Shown here piece after piece: positions 1-9,992 of a stretch of 64,000 bases of DNA. Position 1 is the first letter of the stretch. Each line of letters opens with the position of its first letter. The notes below the pieces were generated by a model that worked only from the letters and a program-made list of their open reading frames with translations, was not told the origin of the DNA and made no database searches. Position numbers and translations under genes: made by a program. Source of the DNA: Paraspadella gotoi (Eukaryota > Chaetognatha); assembly GCA_051294375.1 (NCBI GenBank), contig CM119269.1:15938455-16002454 (forward strand). Reading direction: 5' to 3'.

Positions 1-179
1 CATGCCTCGTTAATATCCACCAATAGATTGACGTAGGACCAACAGAGAGTCGATATTACAGCAAGAAAAACCCTACGAACCGGTCCATTCATCGGTTTCA
101 CATTGTTTTCCGCATTTTTGCAAGGGTCGACGGGTCGAAAAATAACTTTCCCATCAGAGTCATCGCAATTGGATTCCAT
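1..179 (-). CDS. SLC35G-like drug/metabolite transporter, copy B, first exon (partial)
   Basis: First coding exon of a second SLC35G-type transporter, cut by the left edge of the window. ATG is at 179-177 and the frame is open for 59 codons to base 1. The exon ends in TLCWSYVNLLVDINEA, closely matching TLCWSYVNLLVDVNQA at the end of exon 1 of the complete copy whose start lies at 4187. The N-terminal 35 residues are polar and diverged, as expected for the cytosolic tail before the first membrane helix. Same strand and same order indicate a head-to-tail tandem duplication. The homologous exon boundary, AACGAG followed by GCATG, would again be a GC splice donor. The remaining exons lie outside the window, so whether this copy is intact is unknown. 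Family assignment is inferred from the complete copy. Confidence 0.75.
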   Translation of the reverse strand, partial: MESNCDDSDGKVIFRPVDPCKNAENNVKPMNGPVRRVFLAVISTLCWSYVNLLVDINEA

Positions 180-1099
180 GATAAATCTTTTGAATTTAAA
201 ATAATATTTACATTTTCAATCCAATTAGCCGTGATTAAAGAAAAGAAAGGAAATGAAATTGAAATCTTTTGAAAAAAAAATATTCATACCTGAATACATA
301 AATTGGTTTAAAAAAAAGTAAAAAGTAAAAAAGAAAAAAAAAATTAAGGATAACTTGTCAAATGAAACAGTCTCCCAAGACATAATCAATCAGGTTTCAT
401 TCGCGGTACAGGTTTTTTCTTTGGTTCTTATCGTAGAGACAGGGCAGGAAGGAACCTCAGATCACTAACACATTTTTCCATCAGCAATTCGACCTTGCAC
501 CGACTCGGACAGTAACAGGCCGCAGCAGGCGGATTTTCCGTTGGTGACCGACTGCCACGAGGAGGAAGAGGAAGATAAACTTAAAGTCGCCGCAAAACTT
601 TATTTTATTTGAGTACTAAAGGTTGCTTGGTTTTTATTAATAAAACCTATGCCTTAATATTCTTTCTTTCTCACTTGTCTATCTCCTTCTCAGTGTTTTG
701 CTATCTTATCCGGCTGTCCAAAAATATCCTATTATTATAATAAATTTCGACAGACAAGTAATACTGACTTCTCACTAAATTGCAACTGAAATCAAATTTA
801 TTTTTTTGTATTTGTGATTCGTTTATTTCATAATTTGTTTTAAACGAATGAAATTTTATTGGATAAACAAGAACGGTGATTCCAATATGTTGACAGACAG
901 ACCGAAAGACCGACCGACAGACCGACCGAAAAGTAACTTAGAGTTAATCCGCGAGTACTCGCGGCACAATTAAAAATAGTGTTTAAATCTTGCTCTAATT
1001 ATTGTGCAAACAATTTCTGTTATAATTGGATATAAAAGGATCCTATTGAGAAAGTCGATTATATTATTTTTCAGAATAAAATATTGTTTCAAATTATTT
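180..1099. other. Intergenic spacer between the tandem SLC35G-like copies
   Basis: Mostly A+T-rich. It holds the 3' flank of copy A (possible minus-strand poly(A) signal at 855-860), one copy of the CCGCGAGTACTCGCGG palindrome (949-964) with its CCGACCGACAGACCGACC tail, and a more G+C-rich island at about 480-600 just upstream of the ATG of copy B. The island may be 5' UTR or promoter of copy B. It is open in several frames on both strands, so no coding call is made. Confidence 0.5.
940..972 (-). repeat. Palindromic MITE-like repeat, copy 1
   Basis: Contains the perfect 16-bp palindrome CCGCGAGTACTCGCGG. On the minus strand it is followed by AACTCTAAGTTACTTTTCGG and a (GTCGGTCT)-like run, matching the copies at 61012 and 61563. 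Orientation is opposite to those copies. Confidence 0.7.
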
Positions 1100-4000
1100 T
1101 TAAGCTTTACAACATATGTTCCAGATACTTAAATGTACATTGGCTGATATGAACATCGCTGAGCAGATTAGTAATGCACCACCTGAAAAGAATCTTAATT
1201 TACTATATCAATAGAGTGGAGCACTCTAGAACAAAAAAATTATTTGAATGATCGAACAATGATATTTAGATGTGAGATAGTATGCATTAACTAGTACAAA
1301 AAATATTTTGTTCATATCATCCCGGGAACATAATAGTAAAATATATATATTTGTAGTGAATATCCTTATAAATAGTAAATTTAAAAAAAAATTTTAAAAC
1401 TTTAATAAAGATTCAGATTCTTCATAAAAAGTTGAATTAAAAATATAAACATGTTATCAAAAATCTGTCATCTTCAATGTTAAAAATAAGAAAAAGGGTA
1501 AAAATTCCAGACTTTTTTATTCTCTGTAGTAGAAACTTATATATGTTAAAAACGTTTTAGTCATTTTTTGTGATCTAAACATTAAAATATCATATAACAT
1601 ATTTTATAAAAGTTTTTTAGTTTTTTACAGCGAATCCAATCAGTTCTTAAAAATAAAAAAATATTATTTTGAAATTGACGATTTTATAAGGATATTACTA
1701 TATAATAATTGAATTTGCTATACTGTTATGCTAAAAATTTTTTTTAAAAGGATTTAAAATTCATTAATTATATGTCCATAGGCAGCAAAAAAATAATGTT
1801 CAATCACTCAATTCTTTTCATCACTCCACCCTACTATACAATGTTATTGATATTATATAAGATAATATGAAAGTCATATACCTGCTGATAAAAAATTAGG
1901 AATTTCATTCAAAAAAATAAGCCCCAAAAAATAGCAGAAAGGAATTTCTGAAGATTCTGAAATTGCAGTTGTGGTAGTGGAGTCTTCCTGATTTATTCAA
2001 TTCTTTTTATGTCTAGAAGATTTGTCATTACAGGGAAAAAACTTTGATACAAATCATTTGAATCTCACTTGTATAGAAAAAATAGAAGACATCTTTGCCA
2101 ATAAATCTAAGATACCACCAATAACACCACCAAATATATCCAAATTAGAAGGTTTTGATAAAACTGTAAATCCGTTGCAAATGTATGTTGATATGGGGAT
2201 AGTAATTACTCCTGTAAATTTGAAATAAAACTGTTGACAATAAAAAATTAAGTATTAAAAAGAGACGAGGTTACCGGCAGGAGTTGCAGCCAGCTGCCAA
2301 ATAGTCCAATCAACATTTGGAAAAAATCCAACCAGTATTTGGAAAACAGCAAAACAAATTGAACCGAGGATTGAGTATAAATATGCCATTTTGTAATCAG
2401 GATATCTTTCTATAAAGTTAACTTCCGATGTTTCAAAAATAAAAGATGGTCGGGTGAGTAGAAGCAAACCAACCAATGCTGTAATTATTGATAACACCTG
2501 AAATAATGAGTAAAGGTTTGACAAAAAATAGACAAAACACTATGTTGGACATGAGTTACAGAGTAACTATGTTAACTGAGGACAACTATACCTAGTTACC
2601 TGTGGTTTAGTGGGGAGTTGTCTTGTTAAGATACTTTCCATCAATGGTGTCCAAACAACATTAAGGTGAAAGAGCGAAGCCACATCACCTTTAAATTTTT
2701 TTTTCGGATTTAATATAGACGCATGCGTAATTCAACAGATGTACATTCTTAATTTTTAAGTAACTCAAAATGTTAAATAAGCTTTAAAGTTTCAGGGACA
2801 GGGGTTGTATGAAATAGGTACAACCAATATAAAAGTTATCTATATTTGATAAAATACGTACCTCTTAACTCAAATACTGGTTTCGTATTAAAATATTTGA
2901 ATTCATTTCAACATTTTACCCACCGAGCGGGCAATTTTTCATGGCGATGAAAATGACGATGTATCCGACGTACATCACGGCCGAGGCTCCAACGGCGGCT
3001 AGCGACACTCTGGCGTTCAATTGGGAGAGACTCTGCCCGCCGACTCGCTCGTTCAGGAAAAAGAGAGGGATGTTGAATACTGTTGATGTTAGGAAGATGA
3101 ATATGTTCATCCACGCGCCGTCAAAAGCCTGGACAATAAAAAATATTAAATTCTTTTTAAAATGGGTAAAGATGGAGTGTATTTACATTGCATTGGAACT
3201 GAGCAGTAGAGTGATGTGAAAATGATAAAATTTTAGAAAATTAAAATTTAGCATTTAAAACATGAAAATAAAAACCAATATAAATACTTTAGTAAATTTA
3301 CTTTTTAAATTTATACATTAGTGGGCACCAGTAAGCTATATTTATATATAATAATAAGTATATAATAGGCTAAAATTTCAAAATACAAATTTTTAAATTT
3401 TAAGATCGGATTTAGATTCCTTGCAAAAAGTTGATATAAGAAAGTATAATTCTTTTTAATTAGAAGAGTTTGAAATTAGTTTGCCATTACACAACAAAAC
3501 GAAAGGATTATACCACAATTCTTTTTAAAAAATTCTTTCATTAGGTTGGTTAAAAATGTAAAAAACTATATTTAAGACACCGATTTTTAATTTCCAGCTT
3601 AAAAATTAAGTTTTTTATAATTTTAACCTACTTAATAACATAATTTTTGAAAAAGGTTTACATTTTCTTTTATCAACTTTTTACGAGGAATCTGAATCTG
3701 TTCTCAGAATTAAAAAAAAGCATTTTCAAATTTTGACATTATATAAGGGTAGTACTATATACAAAATAAGCTAACTGGGCTACTGTTTTTGTAAAAAAAA
3801 AATAACTACACATTAGTAATCACTAATATGATAGTTTTCAAGATATAACTGCTAAATTTTGATTCCAAACTTTCACTTCAACCTACTGAGCGGTTTGAAG
3901 AAGAGAGCCTCTTAATAAGCAAAGAAGACTCAATGCTTATTGTTCAGGCAGATCTGTACAGTTGTACTATTTACATTGTACAATCTCCTTAATCATTATT

Positions 4001-4187
4001 AAAAAAACCTTGCCTGGTTGACATCAACCAATAAATTGACGTAAGACCAGCAAAGTGTAGCCAGCACAGCGAGAAGAATTCCATAAACCGGTCGATTTTT
4101 CGGTTTTTCCAGTATTTTTGAATCGTACAAAGGTTTGAAAACGTCTTCCCCGTCAAAGCCATTGCATAAATTGTCACTATTTCTCAT
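1100..4187 (-). CDS. SLC35G-like (EamA/DMT fold) membrane transporter, copy A, complete, 7 exons
   Basis: Predicted 340-aa multipass transporter of the drug/metabolite superfamily, closest in pattern to the SLC35G (TMEM20) group; substrate unknown. Exons (minus strand): 4187-4014, 3128-2924, 2688-2600, 2497-2275, 2211-2069, 1987-1882, 1182-1100 (stop TAA). Phases match at every junction (0,1,0,1,0,1) and the total is 1023 nt. Family-like features in order: TM1 after a ~35-aa cytosolic tail; NCPLGDVASLFHLNVVWTPL in exons 2-3, equivalent to the PLADAT..SPVF motif; ALVGLLLLTRPSFIF in exon 4; GLIFLNEIPNFLSAGGALLI across exons 6-7, the E.P....GA.LI hallmark of the second EamA repeat. Length and about ten hydrophobic segments fit the family. 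Intron 1 needs a GC donor (CAG|GCAAGG); all others are GT-AG. A possible poly(A) signal (AATAAA on minus) is at 860-855. SLC35F or another EamA subgroup cannot be excluded. Confidence 0.85.
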
Positions 4188-4578
4188 TATCTACCAGAAA
4201 AAAATAAATTATCCCACGGTTTGAAAATTAATTTAAGTCATTTTCATTTTTTTCTAGAGTGTTTTTTTTTCTTTGCAAAGTTTAAATGGTTTATAATTTT
4301 TGTAAATTTTTGATCTTGATTAATTTTATATTTGAACTTTCTAACTTAAAAGCCTATAAATACTAAATCGGTTACTTTTCTCATGTAAAATTTTATACTA
4401 TTTTACTTATTGTCCGTATGTTTTTCCGCGATAAAAAATTTAGATGAAAAACATTAAAGAGACGATTGGTTTATTGGCAACAACAATTCTTTTAAAGAGA
4501 CGAACATGTTTCGGCTCATAATTCGAACCTTCATCAGCGTCAACTGATGTGAACTATTCACAAATTTTCTACAAAAGA

Positions 4579-4635
<57 letters not shown>

Positions 4636-5790
4636 GGCAAAGTTTCCAACACAGAGTTTAGAAAGGACAGTTGTCAATGGTGAGAATAGGCTAAGGGTAA
4701 GGACAGATAGATTTTAGTTTTGAAAAGAAATGAAATGGTCAATTTGAGAGAGAGAGAGAGGGAGACAGGGAGAGAGAAAATAATACATTTTTTAATGTAC
4801 AACAAATGAAAAGGTTTTTTGTATACTGAAATTTAGTCATTAACCGTTAGCTAATAATAAATAAATAATTGGAGAAAAGAAAATAAAGAAATTAGAAAGT
4901 TCAAAATACATTTGGTGAGGGATAGCAAAGTAATTAGTAAAAATCTTTCTTTTCGTTGTGTGGGTGTGCATTTAAGCCTTCCCCTAAGAATATTTTCAAA
5001 TCATGCAATCTCTCTCTCTCTCTCTCTCTCTTCTTCATATTCAGATTTAGATACAACAATTGACGACAATTGACCAGGTCAATTTACGTAGTTACCATAA
5101 AAGAGCAGTCCACGGCGCTTGTTTATATATATTTATTAATAAAAACATTTCTGTCGAAGTTTCAGGTTCAGTAGTTTCGACGTGTAAGAATTTTGATTGA
5201 TCTCAAAAGTAAACAAGCTTGAGTAAACATTGTTTATTTCCCTTCTGCTTGGAATCATTTACAGCGGTAAATAAAACTTTCACTTACTTAAAAATTTCGA
5301 GATAGACGGGACAATTTTGACTCTCCAAGAAAATTCAAACATACATACAACATGAATTATCACATTCAATTCTGACTAACGACGAAACTCCTAATACTTA
5401 ACATTTCCTACTTAGCAATTAACAATTTTCTGATGATGATTGTTCCCAACTACAGAACTATAAACGCTGTTGTTGGACTAGTTTACTGTTATTCTTATTT
5501 TGATGTTTAAACCTTTCCACTCTTTTGTCACTATTTCCAAAGTTATAGAAAAGATATTCAATACAATTATTGTAGATGACGCCTCGTCACCAACAAATAA
5601 TAAATGTGCCAAACTGGTATCATAAAACTCTAATTCTATTTTTAATTCTCAAGTTCTATAATTACCGATTTAATAAGACTATCTCAAAGTGATTTCAACG
5701 TCCTATTTGGGGAAGCCTTTTTACGTTCTAGTACGAAGAAAAAAGAAAAAAAGTAAAAACTCAGAAAAAAATCGAACCAGCGATTCAGTG
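4188..5790. other. Intergenic region with microsatellites and a hammerhead-like motif
   Basis: No coding exon seen. Contains (GA)n at 4580-4634 and about 4745-4780, (CT)n at 5010-5031, a 12-bp direct repeat TTAAAGAGACGA near 4453 and 4493, and the hammerhead-like motif described separately. Otherwise A+T-rich. It should include the promoter of SLC35G-like copy A (upstream of 4187) and the 3' flank of the SLC49A3-like gene. Confidence 0.5.
4497..4540 (-). ncRNA. Hammerhead-like motif (possible Penelope-type element remnant)
   Basis: On the minus strand, CTGATGA (4537-4531) is followed by a short hairpin (GGTTC pairing with GAGCC) and then GAAA (4512-4509). This is the order of the hammerhead core: CUGAUGA, stem II, GAAA. 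An extra A between CTGATGA and the stem and the weak outer stems make catalysis doubtful. Penelope-like elements are known to carry such motifs, but no reverse transcriptase is seen beside this one. Confidence 0.3.
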
Positions 5791-5796
5791 TTTATT
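5791..5796 (-). terminator. Candidate poly(A) signal of the SLC49A3-like gene
   Basis: TTTATT on plus is AATAAA on minus, 313 nt downstream of the minus-strand stop at 6109. Plausible by position only. Confidence 0.35.
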
Positions 5797-6108
5797 TTCA
5801 TTGAATTCGTTCAAAACCGTTCAATAAATAATTAAAATGTACATACAAATCGAAGTAGAAAAATGTTATATGTTATCTTTGTGCGTAGCTAGCTACTCTA
5901 AAACATGTCACTCTAGCTCTATCATCAACAAAACGTATCGACTATCGGCAACGAAAGAAATGCTTCAATTTGAGTTGTCATTATGAGCGTTTGACTTCTC
6001 AGGGGTTATTTCAATTGTTAAGATTGTCACCGATGATGTCGTCGTCGTCGTTGTCGTCGTCGCCTTCGTGGTCGTTGTTCATTTGGGTTGGTTATCGTCG
6101 TTTTCAAC

Positions 6109-9100
6109 TCATGCAACCGGTGTCGTCGTTTCCTGACCACGCCCATCTTCGTCGCGCGCTCTTCGTTTCTGACTTCGGCGCCTTTCGCTTCTCCTACGCC
6201 CGTCTCCGCTTCTCGCCAAAGACTCTTCGCTTCTCATCACGACTTGACCGCTTCTCCCCACCGACTCTCTCCTCAGTTCCCTCGTTCCGCTTCTACCATT
6301 CGACTGATCCGCTTCTCCGCTTCTCGATGCCGCCGCCAACGCCGCCGCCGTCGCCGTCGTCCGGCCAAAAGCGAGGATCCTCTCGGCGGCGGCGCGCTCG
6401 GCGGCGTCGGCGCGCCGATAATCGGCGACGAAGAAGAGAACGAAGATGCCGCCGGCGACGACGAGGACGCCGCACATCATGAGCGTCGCCCACGTGAAAT
6501 CGATCGGCGTCGTGTCGCCGCAGGTGGCGACCGCGGCGTCGTCGGCCGACGGCGTCCGTCCCAACGCCGGGGCGGCGCCGATCGACAATCCAGCCACGAT
6601 TTGGCCGAAGAGGAAGACGACGCCGGCCGCGGTGGCTTCCGGCGCCGGGAAGCAACACTCGACGGCCAGTTCCAGGGAGAGAGGGTAGGAGGAGAGGCAC
6701 CCGCTGCCGAAGACGATGAGGGAGGCGGCGATGGCGGCGTGGCGGGAGAAGGAGGGAGGGGAGGAAGAGGAAGTGAGGGAGGTGGCGACGTAGAAACCGA
6801 GGAGACCGAGGGTGGCCAAACTGAAGAGAATCTGGGGAAGGTTTAAAAGGATTTAGATTTAGATTTTTAATTGTTCGGATTTTTTAAAATTAAACAATTA
6901 CAGCCAGTATTTGACTTTTTGTGGCAGCAGCAACGAGCGACCTGCCCTGATCATCTCTCTCTCTCTCAATCACTGGCCGATCACCGGTCACGACCACTCT
7001 CTCCCGGCTGTCAGCCGGTTTCTCTGTACAGTTTATTGTTATGGTTTTAGACTTAGCATTATTTGTAATTGTTATTCGTTTTATTCGTTGGAGAATAAAT
7101 CATTCTCCATCTGAACCCCGCTCCGTATTTTTTCCACACGTCTTAAACTTTCCTCTTTTCTTTTTTTTTTTCTCCCATCTTCTCCTCTCGTCTTTTCTAA
7201 TCTCTTATCATGTTGTCTCCTCTTCAACTCTCTACTACTCTTTTCTCTTCTCTAATTTACTTTCCTCCCTCACCCATCCCTACCTCGCCTCACCTTGACC
7301 GCCTCCTCCATTCTCCCCTTTTTGTCGACAAAGACGCCGACGCAGAGGCTGAGAATGACGCCGACTCCGATGGAGACGGCGCCGAAATCTCCGCCGAACG
7401 TCGCCGAGTATCCCTTGACGCAGATGATCTGCTGAATCAGGGTGACGACGGCGCTGGAGATACCGATGCTGGTTCCGCCCAGCAGCATCAGCAGCCAGAA
7501 ACACCTGGGAAAGGAGGCGAGGCTTAATATTGTATTTTACACTAAAGTGATAAAACTAATAGATCCAAATTGGTACATCGTTGGCCTGTTTGTTCCTCAT
7601 TCCGTCTGTACGCCCGTCTGCCAATCTGTCTGTTTTTCGGTCAGACTTATCACTACTCATTTCTATTTCATTTCATACATATCCCGTCTTCGATTTCCTC
7701 AACTCTGTCCGTCCGCCTTTTCATACTGTCAGTTTAGTTTTTTCCTGGATGTCAGTTGGTCAGAAAGTCCCGTTGGTCTGCCTCTCTGTCTCTCCGTCCA
7801 TTTTTTTGCCAAACCTCGATCCGAAGAGTCGCTTCAATCCCTCCATAATCGGCGGAGGCGGCTCGGAGGCGGAAGCGGAGGGCGGAGAAGGAGGACGAGA
7901 GGAGAGAACGGAGAAGGAGGCGACGAGGGCGAGGAGAGCCGAAGGGAGGAAGGAGTAAAGGAGGAGGGAGGATACGGACGAGGGAGATTTGACTGGGTGG
8001 AAATTGGAAAAGTTGGGGGAGGGGGGCGGTGAATGTAATATTAGTACTCGTGGCTTTTTTAATTTTTTTTTTAATTTATGTTGGAATCGTTGCTTTACGT
8101 CGCTTTCAATAATTTTAGAGTTAAATATATTAATTAGGAAGTGATGATCGTCGATGGCGAAAAAATGTATCTTTCGGTGGATTGATCGTTTATCGATTCA
8201 CGCATTTATTATTTAACCTAAAAGCAATATTCTAAATTTAAACGTTTTAAAGGATAAATTTAAATTTAAATCAAATTAAATTAGCGATCGAACGAATTAG
8301 CAAAAAAAAAATATCTTAAACGCAATCTTTTTAACTTATATTATATTATATATTATATTATATTACCTGAGTTGGGGACGACGACATTGGCGACCATGAG
8401 CCCGAGCGCGTTGGAGAGAGAGACGAGCGCGTTAGCGACGGCGCGTTGGCCATCGGGGAACCAAATGGCGGCGATTTTGGTGCCGCAACCAACGGTCATC
8501 GGTTGGGCCGTCGAGGCTGACATAAATGAGGTGGGGAGAAGGGAAAAATGTCTTTTGTTTATCTTAACTTTCTCTTCAATTAACAGATGTCGCTTCCTTC
8601 CGAGCACAAAAGACTTGGAAAGAAAGTTATTGTATTATTCCTTTTTGTTTGAATTATTTGGAGAGAAAACGAAAAATTCGTTATTTAACAACAATGATTT
8701 GTGTTTGATTAAAAATGTCGAATTTGGGTTCAAGTGCAGTATAATTTTTTTGGGCTAAATTTTACTTTCGCCGACCGCGGTTATGGCAGCTTTTGAAAAA
8801 AACCGTTTAAAAAATATAATATAAAATTAGTAAACAAATAATACGAAATATGCGAAAATATCTTTTTTTTCAACTAAAGAAAAATTTAGAAAAGAAAAAA
8901 AAAATTATATTACTGCGCAAACTGAGAGAACGCTAGAGGGAAAACAAAATTCAATGGATTAACAAAGTAGATGAGGCTGGTTGCGGACGTCGAACAGTAA
9001 AGTTCCCCGGTTAGTTAATACATCAATCACTTTCCTTTTACTTATAATTTTAGAATCAAAAGCTAAGCCTAAATCAAGAAAAACCTTTGAATTGTTTTTA

Positions 9101-9992
9101 AAAATTCTGTCTCTCTGTTCCAGTCACAGTATATTTACGCAATTCGGAATAAAATAAAAGGCCCAGGCTTTTTCCCTCCCTCCAGTCACCTAACGTTTGT
9201 CCGATCATAGCGACGACGTACGGACCGTTGAAAGACTCCACAGTCCGCACAAACTCGGTCGTAGCCAAAAACCTGACGGTGGCGCCGAGGCCGTTGAGCC
9301 AACAGGCGAGAATCAGGCAGGGGCGCAGGCCCCAGACGTCGAGAAGAATAAGCGTGAAGGAGCAGGGAAAGGCTGAGGAAAGTTGGGGGTGAGATGAGTT
9401 GAGAAGACAATTGATTGATTGATTGATTGATTGATTGATATAGTGGGAAAATAATGGTGCCGCTATAAATAATACATTCCTTTTAATCGTTTTCTCAAAG
9501 CAATTCAATTAAATAACTCGTGATTCGTGATTGGTTGATTGGCAAAATTGCGGTGAGGTCTTATTTGATTACGTCATTGATTCATAAACTTTTTTGTTAT
9601 TATTTAATTTTACGGTTGATGGCTTTCTAATGTGATTGATTTATTGATTGATTCCATGGAATTGACTCAATCATCCTACCAGCCACTGCGAAAACCATAG
9701 AGAACCAGTTAACTTTCTCTTGGGTGACGTCAAAGTAGTCGGCGGCGAGCGTGGCCACGGGGGCGAACGTCAACCAGTTAAAGGCGTTAGCGAGATTGAG
9801 CGCCGCCGCCACGCCTACCAGCAGCCACCGGCGCCGGTACGAGCGAAACGTCCCGGAAGACGCCGACGACAGCGGCGACGATCCGAACGGCGACGGCGCG
9901 GCGACGAGGCGGCGGCTGCGGCGGGGCACTTGGACGTGCGGCTCTAGTTTTGAGGCGTCGACGAGTATGGGAGCTTGATCGTCGGTCGACAT
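6109..9992 (-). CDS. SLC49A3: SLC49A3/MFSD7-like major facilitator transporter, complete, 6 exons
   Basis: Twelve-helix major facilitator of the SLC49 (FLVCR-related) family, 585 aa. Exons (minus): 9992-9680, 9372-9190, 8516-8367, 7992-7815, 7504-7294, 6831-6109. All donors are GT and all phases agree (1,1,1,2,0). Recognisable family blocks in order: NAFNWLTFAPVATLAADYF and VNWFSMVFAVA (TM1 and start of TM2, exon 1); LDVWGLRPCLILACWLNGLG and the GQTL motif (exon 2); KIAAIWFPDGQRAVANAL with SLSNALGLMVANVVVP (exon 3); TM6 plus the Pro/Ser-rich central loop ending MEGLKRLF (exon 4); a TM7-8 block around IQQIICVKGYSATFGGDFGA (exon 5); YPLSLELAVECCFPAPEATA and FLFGQIVAGLSIG (exon 6). The C-terminal tail after YRRADAAERAAAERI is an Arg/Ser-rich, disordered extension of about 100 aa. 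Length fits vertebrate MFSD7. The substrate of this branch is unsettled. FLVCR1/2 is less likely because of the WLTFAPVA and LELAVECCFP blocks. Confidence 0.9.
9407..9440. repeat. (TGAT)n tetranucleotide repeat in SLC49A3-like intron 1
   Basis: Six to seven uninterrupted TGAT/ATTG units, with a shorter related run at about 9630-9655. Confidence 0.8.

Noticed and set aside
485-612. Plus-strand terminal-exon look-alike (acidic tail, TGA, AATAAA at 639)
   Set aside because: The minus strand is open too, the position is the expected 5' flank of SLC35G-like copy B, and no upstream plus exon exists in the window.
2022-2228. Plus-strand 68-codon ORF with acceptor-like TCATTACAG and AATAAA
   Set aside because: The minus strand of 2069-2211 is exon 5 of the SLC35G-like gene with matching phases and family pattern; the plus frame is a shadow.
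5970-6846. Long plus-strand Arg/Gly-rich ORFs
   Set aside because: Antisense of the last exon of the SLC49A3-like gene; composition comes from GCC/GTC-rich codons.
7210-8032. Plus-strand ORFs of 105-196 codons
   Set aside because: Antisense of SLC49A3-like exons 4 and 5 and introns; no family signal on plus.
9720-9978. Plus-strand Arg-rich ORFs
   Set aside because: Antisense of SLC49A3-like exon 1.
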